This document shows positions 1-9,641 of a stretch of DNA of 64,000 nt, in pieces. Made by a program: the position numbers and the translations under genes. The notes under the pieces are model-generated. The model saw nothing but the letters and a program-made list of their open reading frames with translations. It ran no database searches and was not told the DNA's origin. The DNA comes from Yersinia hibernica (GTDB taxonomy: Bacteria; Pseudomonadota; Gammaproteobacteria; Enterobacterales; Enterobacteriaceae): contig NZ_CP032487.1 in the NCBI RefSeq assembly GCF_004124235.1, positions 4,402,001 to 4,466,000 of the forward strand. The letters are read 5' to 3'. Within the stretch, counting starts at the first letter, position 1. Each line of letters begins with the position of its first letter.

Positions 1-717
1 AGCAAAGGCGGTCACCACCTCAGGATGGGCTTGGGCGAAGTCTTTGCGCACCACCCAGACATCCAGTGTTGGCGCGCCCCATTGACCCACTTGTGCAGAA
101 TCAGTCAGGACAGTACCGGTTTTGGCTAATTCATTCACCGCAGGTGCCCAAACATACGCGCCATCAATATCACCGCGTTGCCAAGCCGCAGCAATCGCTG
201 GCGGTTGTAAGTTCAGAATAGTGACCTGCTCCGGCTTGATGCCCCAATGCTTCAGCGCAGCCAGTAGGCTGTAGTGGGTGGTGGAGATAAACGGCACGGC
301 AATGCGCTTGCCAATTAAATCCTGCGGCGTTTTGATCTCTTTTTTGACCACTAAGGCTTCAGAGCTGCCCAGTTGGGAGGCCAGCAAAAACACTTCAATT
401 GGGACATTCTGGCTGGCAGCAACTGCCAGTGGGCTGGAGCCGATGTTACCAATCTGCACATCACCTGAAGCCAGTGCTCTGACAACACTGGAGCCGCTAT
501 CAAATTTGCGCCAATCCACCTTGGCACCGGAAAACTTTGCAAAGCTGTTATCCGCTTGGGCGACCTTGGCCGGCTCCGCAGAGGTTTGGTAGGCGACAGT
601 CACATCAACAGCATGTGCACTGGTGGCCAGCAATGACAGAGCCAGCAGCGCCCCACCAGGCAGCAAAAAGCCGCGGGCTGCGCTGGCAAGATTCATAGAA
701 GAAAAGGTTATCGCCAT
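1..717 (-). CDS. tauA: Taurine ABC transporter substrate-binding protein TauA (5' part; gene runs off the left edge)
   Basis: Periplasmic binding protein that delivers taurine to TauBC, so that TauD can release its sulfonate sulfur under sulfate starvation. The first 239 residues are visible. They show a signal peptide (hydrophobic stretch about residues 17-33, cleavage expected after AHA) and then a mature start VDVTVAYQT. The internal segments IGNIGSSPLAVAAS and KRIAVPFISTTHYSL are typical of the TauA/SsuA family. The ATG at 717 is preceded by GGAG at a 7-base gap; the alternative Met8 has no such site. The usual length is about 320 residues, so roughly a quarter is missing. tauBCD would be expected further left, outside the window. 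SsuA-like binding proteins are related, but the fit is best to TauA. Confidence 0.9.
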   Translation of the reverse strand, partial: MAITFSSMNLASAARGFLLPGGALLALSLLATSAHAVDVTVAYQTSAEPAKVAQADNSFAKFSGAKVDWRKFDSGSSVVRALASGDVQIGNIGSSPLAVAASQNVPIEVFLLASQLGSSEALVVKKEIKTPQDLIGKRIAVPFISTTHYSLLAALKHWGIKPEQVTILNLQPPAIAAAWQRGDIDGAYVWAPAVNELAKTGTVLTDSAQVGQWGAPTLDVWVVRKDFAQAHPEVVTAFA

Positions 718-819
718 GGGTTCACTCCGCTCGGTTAACAATGTCATTCGCTATTATTGCGACCCTCAGCGCACTCGGGCGGCTGAGATGACAGTGATAC
801 CTGAAGGAGCAATATGGCT

Positions 820-850
820 AAAGGAATAAAAAAATATTCTTTATTCCTTT
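820..850. promoter_or_regulatory. Perfect 11-bp inverted repeat with TTATTCC cores upstream of tauA
   Basis: AAAGGAATAAA at 820-830 and TTTATTCCTTT at 840-850 form a perfect dyad around a 9-base AT-only-rich loop, about 105-135 bp upstream of the tauA start. Each arm contains TTATTCC reading outward, which is the core I recall for CysB-type LysR half-sites. Placement suits activation of tauA by Cbl/CysB in sulfur limitation. It could instead be a weak terminator for the leftward gene ending at 904. The dyad is seen directly; the regulator is inferred. Confidence 0.4.
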
Positions 851-903
851 AAGTGATAACAAATTAGCTAAAAACTGAATTCTTATCTGCAACAAATAGT
901 TAA

Positions 904-1686
904 CTAAAGGGACATTTCGCCTTTGAGGAAAATGCGCGACTGACCGGAAATAACAGTGCGATCCCCCGCTAACATGCAGAATAACTCGCCACCGCGAGCA
1001 GAGATTTGGCGGGCATGGAGTGCTGTGCGGCCCAGTCGCGCCACCCAATATGGCATTAATGTGCAATGAGCCGACCCGGTAACCGGGTCTTCATCACTGC
1101 TCAAGGTGAAATAGCGCGAAACAAAATCAACCTCATCACCCGGTGCCGTCACAATCACCCCCCGGCCAGTATAGGCAATCAATGCCGCTAAATCCGGCTG
1201 CAACTGGCGCACCTGCTGCTCATTTTCTAGCACCACCAGCAGCGATTTTGCCTGCCAAAGCTGTTGAATATCCACACCGAGTAAGGTTTTCAGTGCAGCC
1301 GAAAGCGCGATTTGCGCTGGGGGCAATGCGGGGAAATCCAGTGACAGTCGGCCAAAGTTATCCGCATCGCGCTTGACATGTAAATCACCGCTGGCGCTGC
1401 GAAAGCAGATATCATGCAAACCGGGGTTCACCACGTTGAACATCACATGCGCCGCCGCCAAAGTGCCGTGGCCGCATAAATCCACTTCATATTCTGGGGT
1501 AAACCACCGAATCGCCGACTTATCCCCCTCATCCCAGACAAAACTGGTTTCCGGCAAATTAATCTCAGCGGCAATGCATTGCATCTGTTCGGCCGACAGC
1601 GGTTTTTTCAGCAAACAGACCCCGGCCGGATTGCCGGATAATCCTGGGCCGATAAATGCATCAACATGAAAATAGTTATAAGCCAT
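904..1686 (-). CDS. PhzF-family isomerase/epimerase
   Basis: A 260-residue protein of the PhzF (diaminopimelate-epimerase fold) family. Visible landmarks are the N-terminal DAFIGPGLSGNPAGVCLL, the segment INLPETSFV carrying the conserved acidic residue used as general acid/base in PhzF, GHGTLAAAHV in the middle, and DPVTGSAHC near the C-terminus. These are the two symmetry-related lobes of the family. The ATG at 1686 has GGAG upstream and gives the standard N-terminus MAYNYFHVDAF; an upstream ATG at 1716 would add ten unlikely residues. It lies 20 bp downstream of the LysE-type exporter gene and is probably cotranscribed with it. The substrate is unknown. Relatives include E. coli YddE and PhzF itself, but no phenazine genes are present here. 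Confidence 0.88.
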   Translation of the reverse strand: MAYNYFHVDAFIGPGLSGNPAGVCLLKKPLSAEQMQCIAAEINLPETSFVWDEGDKSAIRWFTPEYEVDLCGHGTLAAAHVMFNVVNPGLHDICFRSASGDLHVKRDADNFGRLSLDFPALPPAQIALSAALKTLLGVDIQQLWQAKSLLVVLENEQQVRQLQPDLAALIAYTGRGVIVTAPGDEVDFVSRYFTLSSDEDPVTGSAHCTLMPYWVARLGRTALHARQISARGGELFCMLAGDRTVISGQSRIFLKGEMSL

Positions 1687-1706
1687 CAATTTGCTCCGGT
1701 GATTGG

Positions 1707-2309
1707 CTAATGCCAAATCAACAACACACAGGCCGCCGTCAGCAAGCCCATCGAAATATTAAAAGTAAACCAAGCGCGGCGACTGCGCAGCAAGCGGCCA
1801 ATCAAAGTCCCAAAACCCAGCCAAATAATACCGGCGACCAGATTCACCATAAACATGCCAAGGCTTATCATTAAGATGGAATTATTATAAGCCGCCCCCG
1901 TCATGCTGAAGCTGGCGACGGAGCCTAATCCCATCAGCCAGGCTTTGGGATTAAGGAACTGTAATAGCCAGCCCTGATATAATCGCAATGGTTTTGGCGG
2001 TGCGACATTGATGTCTAATTTTTCATAGGCCGAAGTGGCAATTTTCCATGCCAGCCACAGTAGATAAAGACTGCCCAGGATTTTTAGAATGAAGTGCAGC
2101 GAGGGATAGATCAAAATCAGGCCACCGACCCCGAATGCCACCAGCAGCAGCATGCTCTGCATACCCAACATAATGCCTAACATCAGCCAGATAGAGCGCA
2201 TAAAGCCAAAGTTGGCACCAGCAGAAGTCAGTAACATATTATTGGGGCCGGGGGTGATGGCAGCAACCCAAAGAAAACCAACCATTGAAAGAAATAAACT
2301 CAGTTCCAT
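1707..2309 (-). CDS. LysE/RhtB-family amino-acid exporter
   Basis: A 200-residue inner-membrane protein with about six hydrophobic segments. The N-terminus has the family signature PGPNNMLLTSAGANFGF (about residues 19-35), and the middle has FLNPKAWLMGLGS, as in RhtB-type exporters of amino acids or derivatives. The ATG at 2309 is chosen because it gives the canonical family start (MELSLFLSMVGFLWVAAITP). Longer upstream readings add non-homologous residues that overlap the yheT promoter region. It is followed after 20 bp by the PhzF-family gene on the same strand. The pair may process and export one metabolite, but that is inference and the cargo is unknown. Confidence 0.88.
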   Translation of the reverse strand: MELSLFLSMVGFLWVAAITPGPNNMLLTSAGANFGFMRSIWLMLGIMLGMQSMLLLVAFGVGGLILIYPSLHFILKILGSLYLLWLAWKIATSAYEKLDINVAPPKPLRLYQGWLLQFLNPKAWLMGLGSVASFSMTGAAYNNSILMISLGMFMVNLVAGIIWLGFGTLIGRLLRSRRAWFTFNISMGLLTAACVLLIWH

Positions 2310-2392
2310 GAGACGGGTGCCTCTCACCCAAAATGATGCGCGATATACCCATGAAGCTAACAGTGTGCTATTGATCACACAAGAGCAACGAC

Positions 2393-3391
2393 ATGATTTC
2401 CATTCATCATATGTATGAAATATTTCGTCCGCTGGCCGGGGCCAGCAACCCACACCTGCAAACACTGCTGCCGCGGCTGGTGCGACGGCGGGTGCAGCTT
2501 AGACCTTTTTGGCAACGGCTGGAATTGCCCGATGGGGACTTTGTCGATTTGGCCTGGAGTGAAAATCCTGAGCTGGCGCGCGATAAGCCCAGATTGGTAC
2601 TATTTCACGGGTTGGAAGGGAATTTTTACAGTCCTTATGCCCATGGTTTACTGCACGCCTGGCAAGCCGAAGGGGGGCTGGGTGTGGTGATGCATTTTCG
2701 CGGATGCAGTGGAGAAGCTAATCGTAAGTCTCGCATTTATCACTCCGGTGAAACAGAAGATGCCCGTTTCTTCCTGCGCTGGTTGCGAGAAAACTATGGC
2801 CAAGTACCAACGGCTGCGGTCGGCGTCTCTTTAGGCGGCAATATGTTAGCGTGCTATCTGGCACAGCAAGGGCAAGAGAGTTTATTAGAGGCCGCCGTGG
2901 TGGTTTCGGCCCCACTGATGCTCGAACCTTGCGCCAACCGCATGGAGCAAGGTTTCTCACGTGTTTATCAGCGCTATTTGCTGAATCAGCTCAAGTTAAA
3001 TGCCACGCGCAAGCTGCTGCATTACCCCGGCAGTCTGCCTTTGGATCTGGTGCAATTGAAAGGGCTGCGGCGAATCAAAGAATTTGATGATGTCATAACG
3101 GCGAGAATACATGGCTTCAATGATGCACTGGATTACTATCGGCGGTGCAGTGCTTTGCCACTGCTCCCGCAAATTACCACGCCATTGCTTATTATTCATG
3201 CCCAAGATGACCCCTTCATGACGACAGAAGTTATCCCCAATCTCAGCGAATTACCCAGTAACATTGATTATCAGTTAACTGAGCATGGCGGCCATGTCGG
3301 TTTTGTTAGCGGCTCATTAAAACACCCACAAATGTGGTTGGAACAACGTATTCCAGCCTGGCTTTCCCCTTATTTGGAGCAACAATCATGA
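2393..3391 (+). CDS. yheT: Alpha/beta hydrolase YheT
   Basis: A 332-residue AB-hydrolase of the YheT/ABHD1-3 (UPF0017) family, probably an esterase of unknown natural substrate. The oxyanion region [12 protein letters not shown] begins near residue 71. The nucleophile elbow GVSLGG puts Ser at about 146. The acid is in HAQDDPFM and the catalytic His in EHGGHVGFV near the C-terminus. The N-terminal [12 protein letters not shown] is diagnostic of the family. The start is either ATG 2393 or ATG 2411; both lack a strong ribosome site. The stop overlaps the yheU start (ATGA), so the two are translationally coupled. In E. coli yheS lies immediately upstream; here a divergent exporter gene does. Confidence 0.93.
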   Translation: MISIHHMYEIFRPLAGASNPHLQTLLPRLVRRRVQLRPFWQRLELPDGDFVDLAWSENPELARDKPRLVLFHGLEGNFYSPYAHGLLHAWQAEGGLGVVMHFRGCSGEANRKSRIYHSGETEDARFFLRWLRENYGQVPTAAVGVSLGGNMLACYLAQQGQESLLEAAVVVSAPLMLEPCANRMEQGFSRVYQRYLLNQLKLNATRKLLHYPGSLPLDLVQLKGLRRIKEFDDVITARIHGFNDALDYYRRCSALPLLPQITTPLLIIHAQDDPFMTTEVIPNLSELPSNIDYQLTEHGGHVGFVSGSLKHPQMWLEQRIPAWLSPYLEQQS

Positions 3392-3624
3392 TTATCCCCT
3401 GGCAGCAAGTCGACAGTGAAACGCTGGATAATATGCTGGAGGCCTTTGTGTTACGTGAAGGCACTGATTACGGCGAGCAAGAGCGCTCATTGGCACAGAA
3501 AGTCGAAGATGTGCGCCGTCAATTAGTGAGTGGCGAGGCGGTATTAGTGTGGTCTGAATTACACGAAACCATCAATATTATGCCACGAGGCGCATTTCGT
3601 GCCGGGGCAGAAGAGTTGCCATAA
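3388..3624 (+). CDS. yheU: UPF0270 family protein YheU
   Basis: A 78-residue acidic cytoplasmic protein of unknown function, matching YheU from the first residues ([20 protein letters not shown]) through the [12 protein letters not shown] segment that marks the family. It has no signal peptide, membrane segment or cysteine. Its ATG overlaps the yheT stop by four bases, so it is cotranslated with yheT. A 142-bp gap with no obvious terminator separates it from prkB. Confidence 0.93.
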   Translation: MIIPWQQVDSETLDNMLEAFVLREGTDYGEQERSLAQKVEDVRRQLVSGEAVLVWSELHETINIMPRGAFRAGAEELP

Positions 3625-3766
3625 TCCTCGCGTTGCCGCCGCACTCTTGGCGAAAAATCAGAGTGACAAGCTGGACACTTTGCCCTAAAAATAACCCTTA
3701 ATGATAAAAAATAGCCCGTTTAAACCTGTCCGCTGAGTTAACTAACCCCATGGAGTTACAGCTAAT

Positions 3767-4636
3767 ATGTCAATTAAACATCCGGTTATCGCCGTCACCG
3801 GCTCCAGTGGCGCAGGAACCACGACCACCAGTCTGGCGTTTCGCAAAATTTTTCAGCAATTGAATATTCGCGCGGCTCAAATTGAGGGTGACAGTTTCCA
3901 CCGCTACACCCGCCCGGAAATGGATTCAGCGATTCGTAAAGCACGGGATCAAGGCCGACATATCAGCTATTTTGGCCCAGAAGCCAATGACTTTGGGCAG
4001 TTAGAAGAGAGTGTTTCGCAATATGGCGCATTGGGTACCGGGCGCTCACGTAAGTATTTGCATACCTATGATGAAGCCGTGCCCTACAACCAGATTCCCG
4101 GCACATTCACTCCGTGGGAGTCGCTACCAGAGCCGACTGATGTGCTGTTCTATGAAGGGCTGCACGGCGGGGTTGTCACCGAGCATCATGATGTCGCAAA
4201 ACATGTAGATTTACTGGTCGGCGTAGTCCCCATCGTTAACCTGGAGTGGATTCAAAAATTAGTCCGGGATACTGGCGAGCGCGGCCATTCTCGTGAGGCG
4301 GTGATGGATTCCGTGGTGCGCTCCATGGATGACTATATTAACTACATCACGCCACAATTTTCGCGGACTCACATTAACTTCCAGCGAGTACCGACCGTCG
4401 ATACCTCCAACCCATTTGCCGCCAAAGCCATTCCGTCACTGGATGAAAGTTTTGTTGTCATTCACTTTAGAGGTCTGAATCAAATCGATTTTCCCTACTT
4501 ACTGGCGATGTTACAGGGATCGTTTATTTCCAATATCAATACTTTGGTGGTCCCAGGCGGGAAGATGGGGCTGGCAATGGAGTTGATTATGGCGCCATTG
4601 GTGCAGCAATTACTGGAAGGCAAAAAGATTATTTAA
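3767..4636 (+). CDS. prkB: Phosphoribulokinase-like protein PrkB
   Basis: A 289-residue P-loop kinase of the class I phosphoribulokinase family. The nucleotide-binding loop GSSGAGTTTTS starts at residue 12. IEGDSFHRYTRPEMD carries the conserved Asp/His of the sugar-phosphate site, and FYEGLHGGVV follows at about residue 126. Class I enzymes phosphorylate ribulose 5-phosphate in the Calvin cycle, but this organism shows no RuBisCO in the window and the physiological role in enterobacteria is unsettled. The position between yheU and yhfA-crp is as in E. coli. The ATG at 3767 follows a GGAGTTACAGCTAAT leader. Confidence 0.93.
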   Translation: MSIKHPVIAVTGSSGAGTTTTSLAFRKIFQQLNIRAAQIEGDSFHRYTRPEMDSAIRKARDQGRHISYFGPEANDFGQLEESVSQYGALGTGRSRKYLHTYDEAVPYNQIPGTFTPWESLPEPTDVLFYEGLHGGVVTEHHDVAKHVDLLVGVVPIVNLEWIQKLVRDTGERGHSREAVMDSVVRSMDDYINYITPQFSRTHINFQRVPTVDTSNPFAAKAIPSLDESFVVIHFRGLNQIDFPYLLAMLQGSFISNINTLVVPGGKMGLAMELIMAPLVQQLLEGKKII

Positions 4637-4646
4637 TCGCCTGCGT

Positions 4647-4683
4647 ACTTGAAGTAGCGGCCAACATCTCCGCTGCTTCAAGT
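4647..4683. repeat. 14-bp-stem palindrome between prkB and yhfA
   Basis: ACTTGAAGTAGCGG (4647-4660) pairs with CCGCTGCTTCAAGT (4670-4683) with a single G-T mismatch around a 9-base loop. It lies between two convergent genes and could act as a bidirectional transcription barrier, although no long T tract follows. Its outer bases resemble the arms of Yersinia ERIC elements and the palindrome at 14226-14257. Confidence 0.6.
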
Positions 4684-4696
4684 CCGTCGAGTTTAT

Positions 4697-5104
4697 TTAG
4701 GCGATTTCGCGGATCTCAAAACTGTGGGTAATGGTCGCCGCTTTGCCCAGCATCAGAGACACCGAGCAATACTTTTCAGCTGACAGCTCCACCGCGCGCT
4801 CAACAATTTTATCGGTTAAGCCCTTGCCGCTCACAATAAAATGCAGGTTAATTTGTGTAAACAGGCGCGGTGCCTCTTCCCGGCGCTGCGAGGTTAACGT
4901 CACTTCGCAATCGCGCACATCATTACGGCCTTTTTGCAAAATAGAGACAACGTCAATTGCGCTACAGCCGCCCGCCGACATTAACAGCATTTCCATCGGG
5001 CTCGGTGCTTTGTCTCCCGCATTTCCGTCCATCAAAACTTGATGCCCTGAAGCGGATTCCCCCAAAAATGTCAGCCCCTCAACCCACTTTACACGTGCCT
5101 GCAT
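4697..5104 (-). CDS. yhfA: OsmC-family protein YhfA
   Basis: A 135-residue member of the OsmC/Ohr fold. The two cysteines of the family's peroxidatic pair are present: Cys47 in SAGGCSAIDVV and Cys113 in EKYCSVSLML. This supports a thiol-dependent peroxide-reducing or related redox role, although YhfA itself is not well characterised. The ATG at 5104 is preceded by a GGGAGCAAG leader. The gene diverges from crp, as in E. coli, and the 334-bp gap must hold both promoters. Confidence 0.93.
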   Translation of the reverse strand: MQARVKWVEGLTFLGESASGHQVLMDGNAGDKAPSPMEMLLMSAGGCSAIDVVSILQKGRNDVRDCEVTLTSQRREEAPRLFTQINLHFIVSGKGLTDKIVERAVELSAEKYCSVSLMLGKAATITHSFEIREIA

Positions 5105-5438
5105 AACTCTTGCTCCCGGTTAAATTTTCTGATTCAGACTACCCTTTCATTTACAAACTGGCAATGTAACCCGATGTTCATCATGCTGAAGCGATACAAC
5201 ACAAGACACTGGCCTCATCCTGTGCTACAAACAGAATCGAAAGTGTTGTTTCTAGAATTAAATAGGGTAGCTTCTCAATACTCAGTGAAGGGTTTCTATC
5301 CGGTACGTATCTTGGCTATACCTTTCGGCAGTTGAGCAAATTAATATGCTAAGAGAAAGTGTATTTTATAAGCACGCCGCGCAGGGAACTCTGAACCCTG
5401 TTAAGTCTGGCTGCGATAACAACAGAGGATAACAGCGA
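5105..5438. other. Divergent intergenic region yhfA-crp
   Basis: This 334-bp region must hold the leftward yhfA promoter and the rightward crp promoter and long crp leader. Just before crp, the segment ending AACAGAGGATAACAGCG resembles the E. coli crp leader. No CRP site good enough to call was found by eye, and no further ORF of note is present. Confidence 0.6.
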
Positions 5439-6071
5439 ATGGTTCTCGGCAAGCCACAAACAGACCCGACTCTCGAATGGTTCCTGTCTCATTGCCATAT
5501 CCACAAATATCCATCGAAGAGTACGCTAATTCACCAAGGTGAAAAGGCCGAAACGCTTTACTACATCGTGAAAGGCTCCGTTGCGGTGCTTATCAAAGAT
5601 GAAGAAGGTAAAGAGATGATTCTCTCCTATCTCAATCAGGGGGATTTCATCGGCGAGCTTGGATTATTTGAAGAAGGCCAAGAACGTAGTGCCTGGGTTA
5701 GAGCAAAAACCGCCTGTGAAGTGGCTGAAATTTCTTACAAAAAATTCCGTCAGTTGATTCAGGTTAACCCAGACATCTTGATGCGCCTGTCTTCACAGAT
5801 GGCGAACCGCTTGCAGATTACATCGGAGAAAGTGGGTAACCTCGCCTTCTTGGATGTCACTGGGCGCATTGCACAAACGCTGCTTAACCTGGCAAAACAA
5901 CCTGATGCCATGACCCACCCAGATGGGATGCAGATAAAGATTACCCGCCAGGAAATTGGTCAAATAGTTGGCTGCTCCCGCGAAACTGTGGGGCGGATAC
6001 TAAAAATGCTGGAAGATCAAAATCTGATCTCCGCGCACGGTAAAACGATTGTCGTTTACGGCACGCGTTAA
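5439..6071 (+). CDS. crp: cAMP receptor protein (catabolite activator) CRP
   Basis: A 210-residue global regulator that dimerises, binds cAMP and activates catabolic promoters such as malT in this same window. The cAMP pocket is intact: [15 protein letters not shown] holds Glu73, Arg83 and Ser84 (Met-included numbering), with Thr128/Ser129 in the C helix. The helix-turn-helix at about 169-191 includes the recognition helix [12 protein letters not shown], with Arg181, Glu182 and Arg186 that read TGTGA. The length equals that of the E. coli protein and the sequence is near-identical. AGAGG lies about ten bases before the ATG. A strong hairpin terminator follows. Confidence 0.99.
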   Translation: MVLGKPQTDPTLEWFLSHCHIHKYPSKSTLIHQGEKAETLYYIVKGSVAVLIKDEEGKEMILSYLNQGDFIGELGLFEEGQERSAWVRAKTACEVAEISYKKFRQLIQVNPDILMRLSSQMANRLQITSEKVGNLAFLDVTGRIAQTLLNLAKQPDAMTHPDGMQIKITRQEIGQIVGCSRETVGRILKMLEDQNLISAHGKTIVVYGTR

Positions 6072-6080
6072 TTCCCCCAT

Positions 6081-6115
6081 AAACCGGTGTCGTTACCTCG
6101 GCACCGGTTTTTTAT
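6081..6115 (+). terminator. Rho-independent terminator of crp
   Basis: AACCGGTGTCG (6082-6092) pairs with CGGCACCGGTT (about 6099-6109) with one G-T pair around a short TTACCT loop, followed by a run of six T. It starts about ten bases after the crp stop. Confidence 0.88.
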
Positions 6116-6145
6116 TTGTGTGATCAATAAACTTCTGGGGCCTAT

Positions 6146-8260
6146 ATGAATTGGCAACGGCTTATTTATCATCCTGAAGTTAACTATGCACTTCGCCAAA
6201 CATTAGTCCTCTGCATACCTGCGGCGTTGGGATTCGCCATGGGCGAGTTACGGCTGGGGTTGATGTTCTCCCTGATACCAGCGTGTTGTAACATTGCGGC
6301 GCTAGATACCCCCCATCAACATTTCTTCCGACGACTGATTGTCGGCGGGGCTCTCTTTACATTCAGTAGCTACCTCACTCAGCAACTGCTGCTGTGGGAA
6401 GTTCCATTACCCGCAGTGATGCTTGGCTTGGCATTAATATTGGGTGTGAGTGGAGCTATCAGTCAGCTCAATGGTCGACTGCTTCCCGCCGCCCTTATCG
6501 CCGCTATTTTCAGCCTCAGCATGGTGGGCCGCGCACCTATCTGGCAAGCCCCCTTGATGTGTGCCGTGGGGACTCTCTGGTACGGCGTATTTACCTGGCT
6601 GTGGTTTCGCTTATGCAGGGACCAGCCCATCCGTGAGCCATTGAGCCAGCTTTATCATCTGTTGGCTGATTATTGCGACGCGGCATATCGTTTATTTGGC
6701 CAGCAGCAAGAAGCAGAAAAGACGATACCGCAGCTGTTAGATAGACAGCAAGGTATTATGGATAAAATTAATCAACTTTATCAACAATTTAACTTGCTCC
6801 CTAATACCACAAAAAAAGAACGAAAACGGCTACTGACACTCTTTCAAATGGCACTCGATTTGCAAGAACACATCACTGCGGCGATGAATCAGTCAGAAAA
6901 AACGCAAGAACTGGTTGAACAGACACCAATAGAAAAGGTTCTTGAGCGCAATATACAGATTATCTCAACACAAATGCGCACCATCGCCGATGATATTCTC
7001 TACCACCACCGGGCGAAAACCCATGTTAGCGCGGGTGATGCACTGGTCGAACTGGAAGAAATTGCCCAGCAATATCCTAATAATCCGGTGGCACAATTCT
7101 GCTATTACCATATCAGTCATATTACCCAAATCCTGAGTGACCAGCGCCCGCAATATGACCGCGATTTGATGTCCAGCCAGGTACCCCAGCCGCTCTGGCC
7201 AGCTATTGTCAGTTACTTATCTTTTAAATCCAGTGTATTACGTGATGCAGGTCGGATGGGTGTCACCTTGGCCACAGGCAGTTATATCGGCAACCTTATT
7301 CACCTGCCTAAACCTTATTGGATTTTACTCACCATCATGCTGGTGACGCAAAACGGCTATAACGCCACAAAAATACGTATTCATCACCGCGCCCTTGGCA
7401 CCCTGATTGGGCTGCTACTCGCGGCAACTTTGCTGCATTTTAAGATGCCGGAAGGCACCACACTGAGCATCATGTTATTCATCACATTGATAGCTTATCT
7501 GGTGCAACGCAAAAACTATGGCTGGTCAGTTATCTTTAGAACTATCACTACGGTCTATATCTTGCAGCTATTGACTGGAGAGGGTGCGGACTTTTTGATC
7601 CCACGTTTGCTGGATACATTAATCGGCTGCGCATTGGCCTTTGCCAGCGCACTGTGGTTGTGGCCTCAGTGGCAAAGCGGTTTACTGCGGAAAAATGCGC
7701 ATCAGGCGCTAGAGAGTTATCAGAATATCCTGCGCATCCTACTGAAACCTCAGCCAGATATCGGGAAGCTGTCCTATCAACGCATTCAGGTCAACAAAGC
7801 CAGCAATGCAGTTCTTAGCTCACTGAATCAGGCCATGCAGGAGCCGGGATTCAACTCAAAATATTTATCTGACATGCGCCTCTGGGCCACACATAGCGAA
7901 CTTATTGTTGGGCATATCAATGAGATGACTATCCTGACCCGGGCCTACCCATTGACAGAATCGCCGGGGGAAACCGATAAGCACCACGTCCAGCTAACCG
8001 TAAAGTTGGCGGAAGATTATTTACAGCTCTGTGAGATGGCCATTCAGCAATGCCAGCAGCGACTGGAGTCGGATAACAGTGAGGGGAATAACGATTTTGT
8101 GCAAATGCCGGACATTGACCCCGACACGCAAATCTCTGAGCTGGAGCGCAATTTACGGCGCATTCTGTCGCATCTTAGTGTAATGCATACCGTTTCATCT
8201 CTGGCATGGCAGCAGCAGCCGCACCACGGTATTTGGCGCAGCCACAAGTTAAAAGCGTAG
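6146..8260 (+). CDS. yhfK: FUSC-family inner-membrane protein YhfK
   Basis: A 704-residue membrane protein of the YccS/YhfK (FUSC, fusaric-acid-resistance-like) family. There are two clusters of hydrophobic helices, roughly residues 15-160 and 385-510. Each is followed by a soluble helical region; the first contains a coiled-coil-like stretch rich in Gln/Glu around 180-290. The second cluster begins with the family landmark KPYWILLTIMLVTQNGYNATKIRIHHR, here read in two parts for length. It may be an efflux or channel component; the substrate is unknown. It follows crp in the same direction but after a terminator. The ATG has TGGGG upstream. Position is as in E. coli. Confidence 0.9.
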   Translation: MNWQRLIYHPEVNYALRQTLVLCIPAALGFAMGELRLGLMFSLIPACCNIAALDTPHQHFFRRLIVGGALFTFSSYLTQQLLLWEVPLPAVMLGLALILGVSGAISQLNGRLLPAALIAAIFSLSMVGRAPIWQAPLMCAVGTLWYGVFTWLWFRLCRDQPIREPLSQLYHLLADYCDAAYRLFGQQQEAEKTIPQLLDRQQGIMDKINQLYQQFNLLPNTTKKERKRLLTLFQMALDLQEHITAAMNQSEKTQELVEQTPIEKVLERNIQIISTQMRTIADDILYHHRAKTHVSAGDALVELEEIAQQYPNNPVAQFCYYHISHITQILSDQRPQYDRDLMSSQVPQPLWPAIVSYLSFKSSVLRDAGRMGVTLATGSYIGNLIHLPKPYWILLTIMLVTQNGYNATKIRIHHRALGTLIGLLLAATLLHFKMPEGTTLSIMLFITLIAYLVQRKNYGWSVIFRTITTVYILQLLTGEGADFLIPRLLDTLIGCALAFASALWLWPQWQSGLLRKNAHQALESYQNILRILLKPQPDIGKLSYQRIQVNKASNAVLSSLNQAMQEPGFNSKYLSDMRLWATHSELIVGHINEMTILTRAYPLTESPGETDKHHVQLTVKLAEDYLQLCEMAIQQCQQRLESDNSEGNNDFVQMPDIDPDTQISELERNLRRILSHLSVMHTVSSLAWQQQPHHGIWRSHKLKA

Positions 8261-8291
8261 AATGGCGAGGTGGCCCTCTCCGTGATGCCGC

Positions 8292-9545
<1,254 letters not shown>

Positions 9546-9641
9546 TTACTGACGAGTGAAAATATAATCACAAAATATGCATAAAAAATCACACACAGGC
9601 AAACAAAAAAATCATTTATTGAGTGAGTCTAATTCAACAGG

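Noticed and set aside
278..592. Plus-strand open frame over tauA
   Set aside because: It is the antisense shadow of the well-supported tauA frame and its product resembles no protein family.
5105..5438. CRP autoregulatory site upstream of crp
   Set aside because: Expected from E. coli, but I could find no segment close enough to TGTGA-N6-TCACA to call one.
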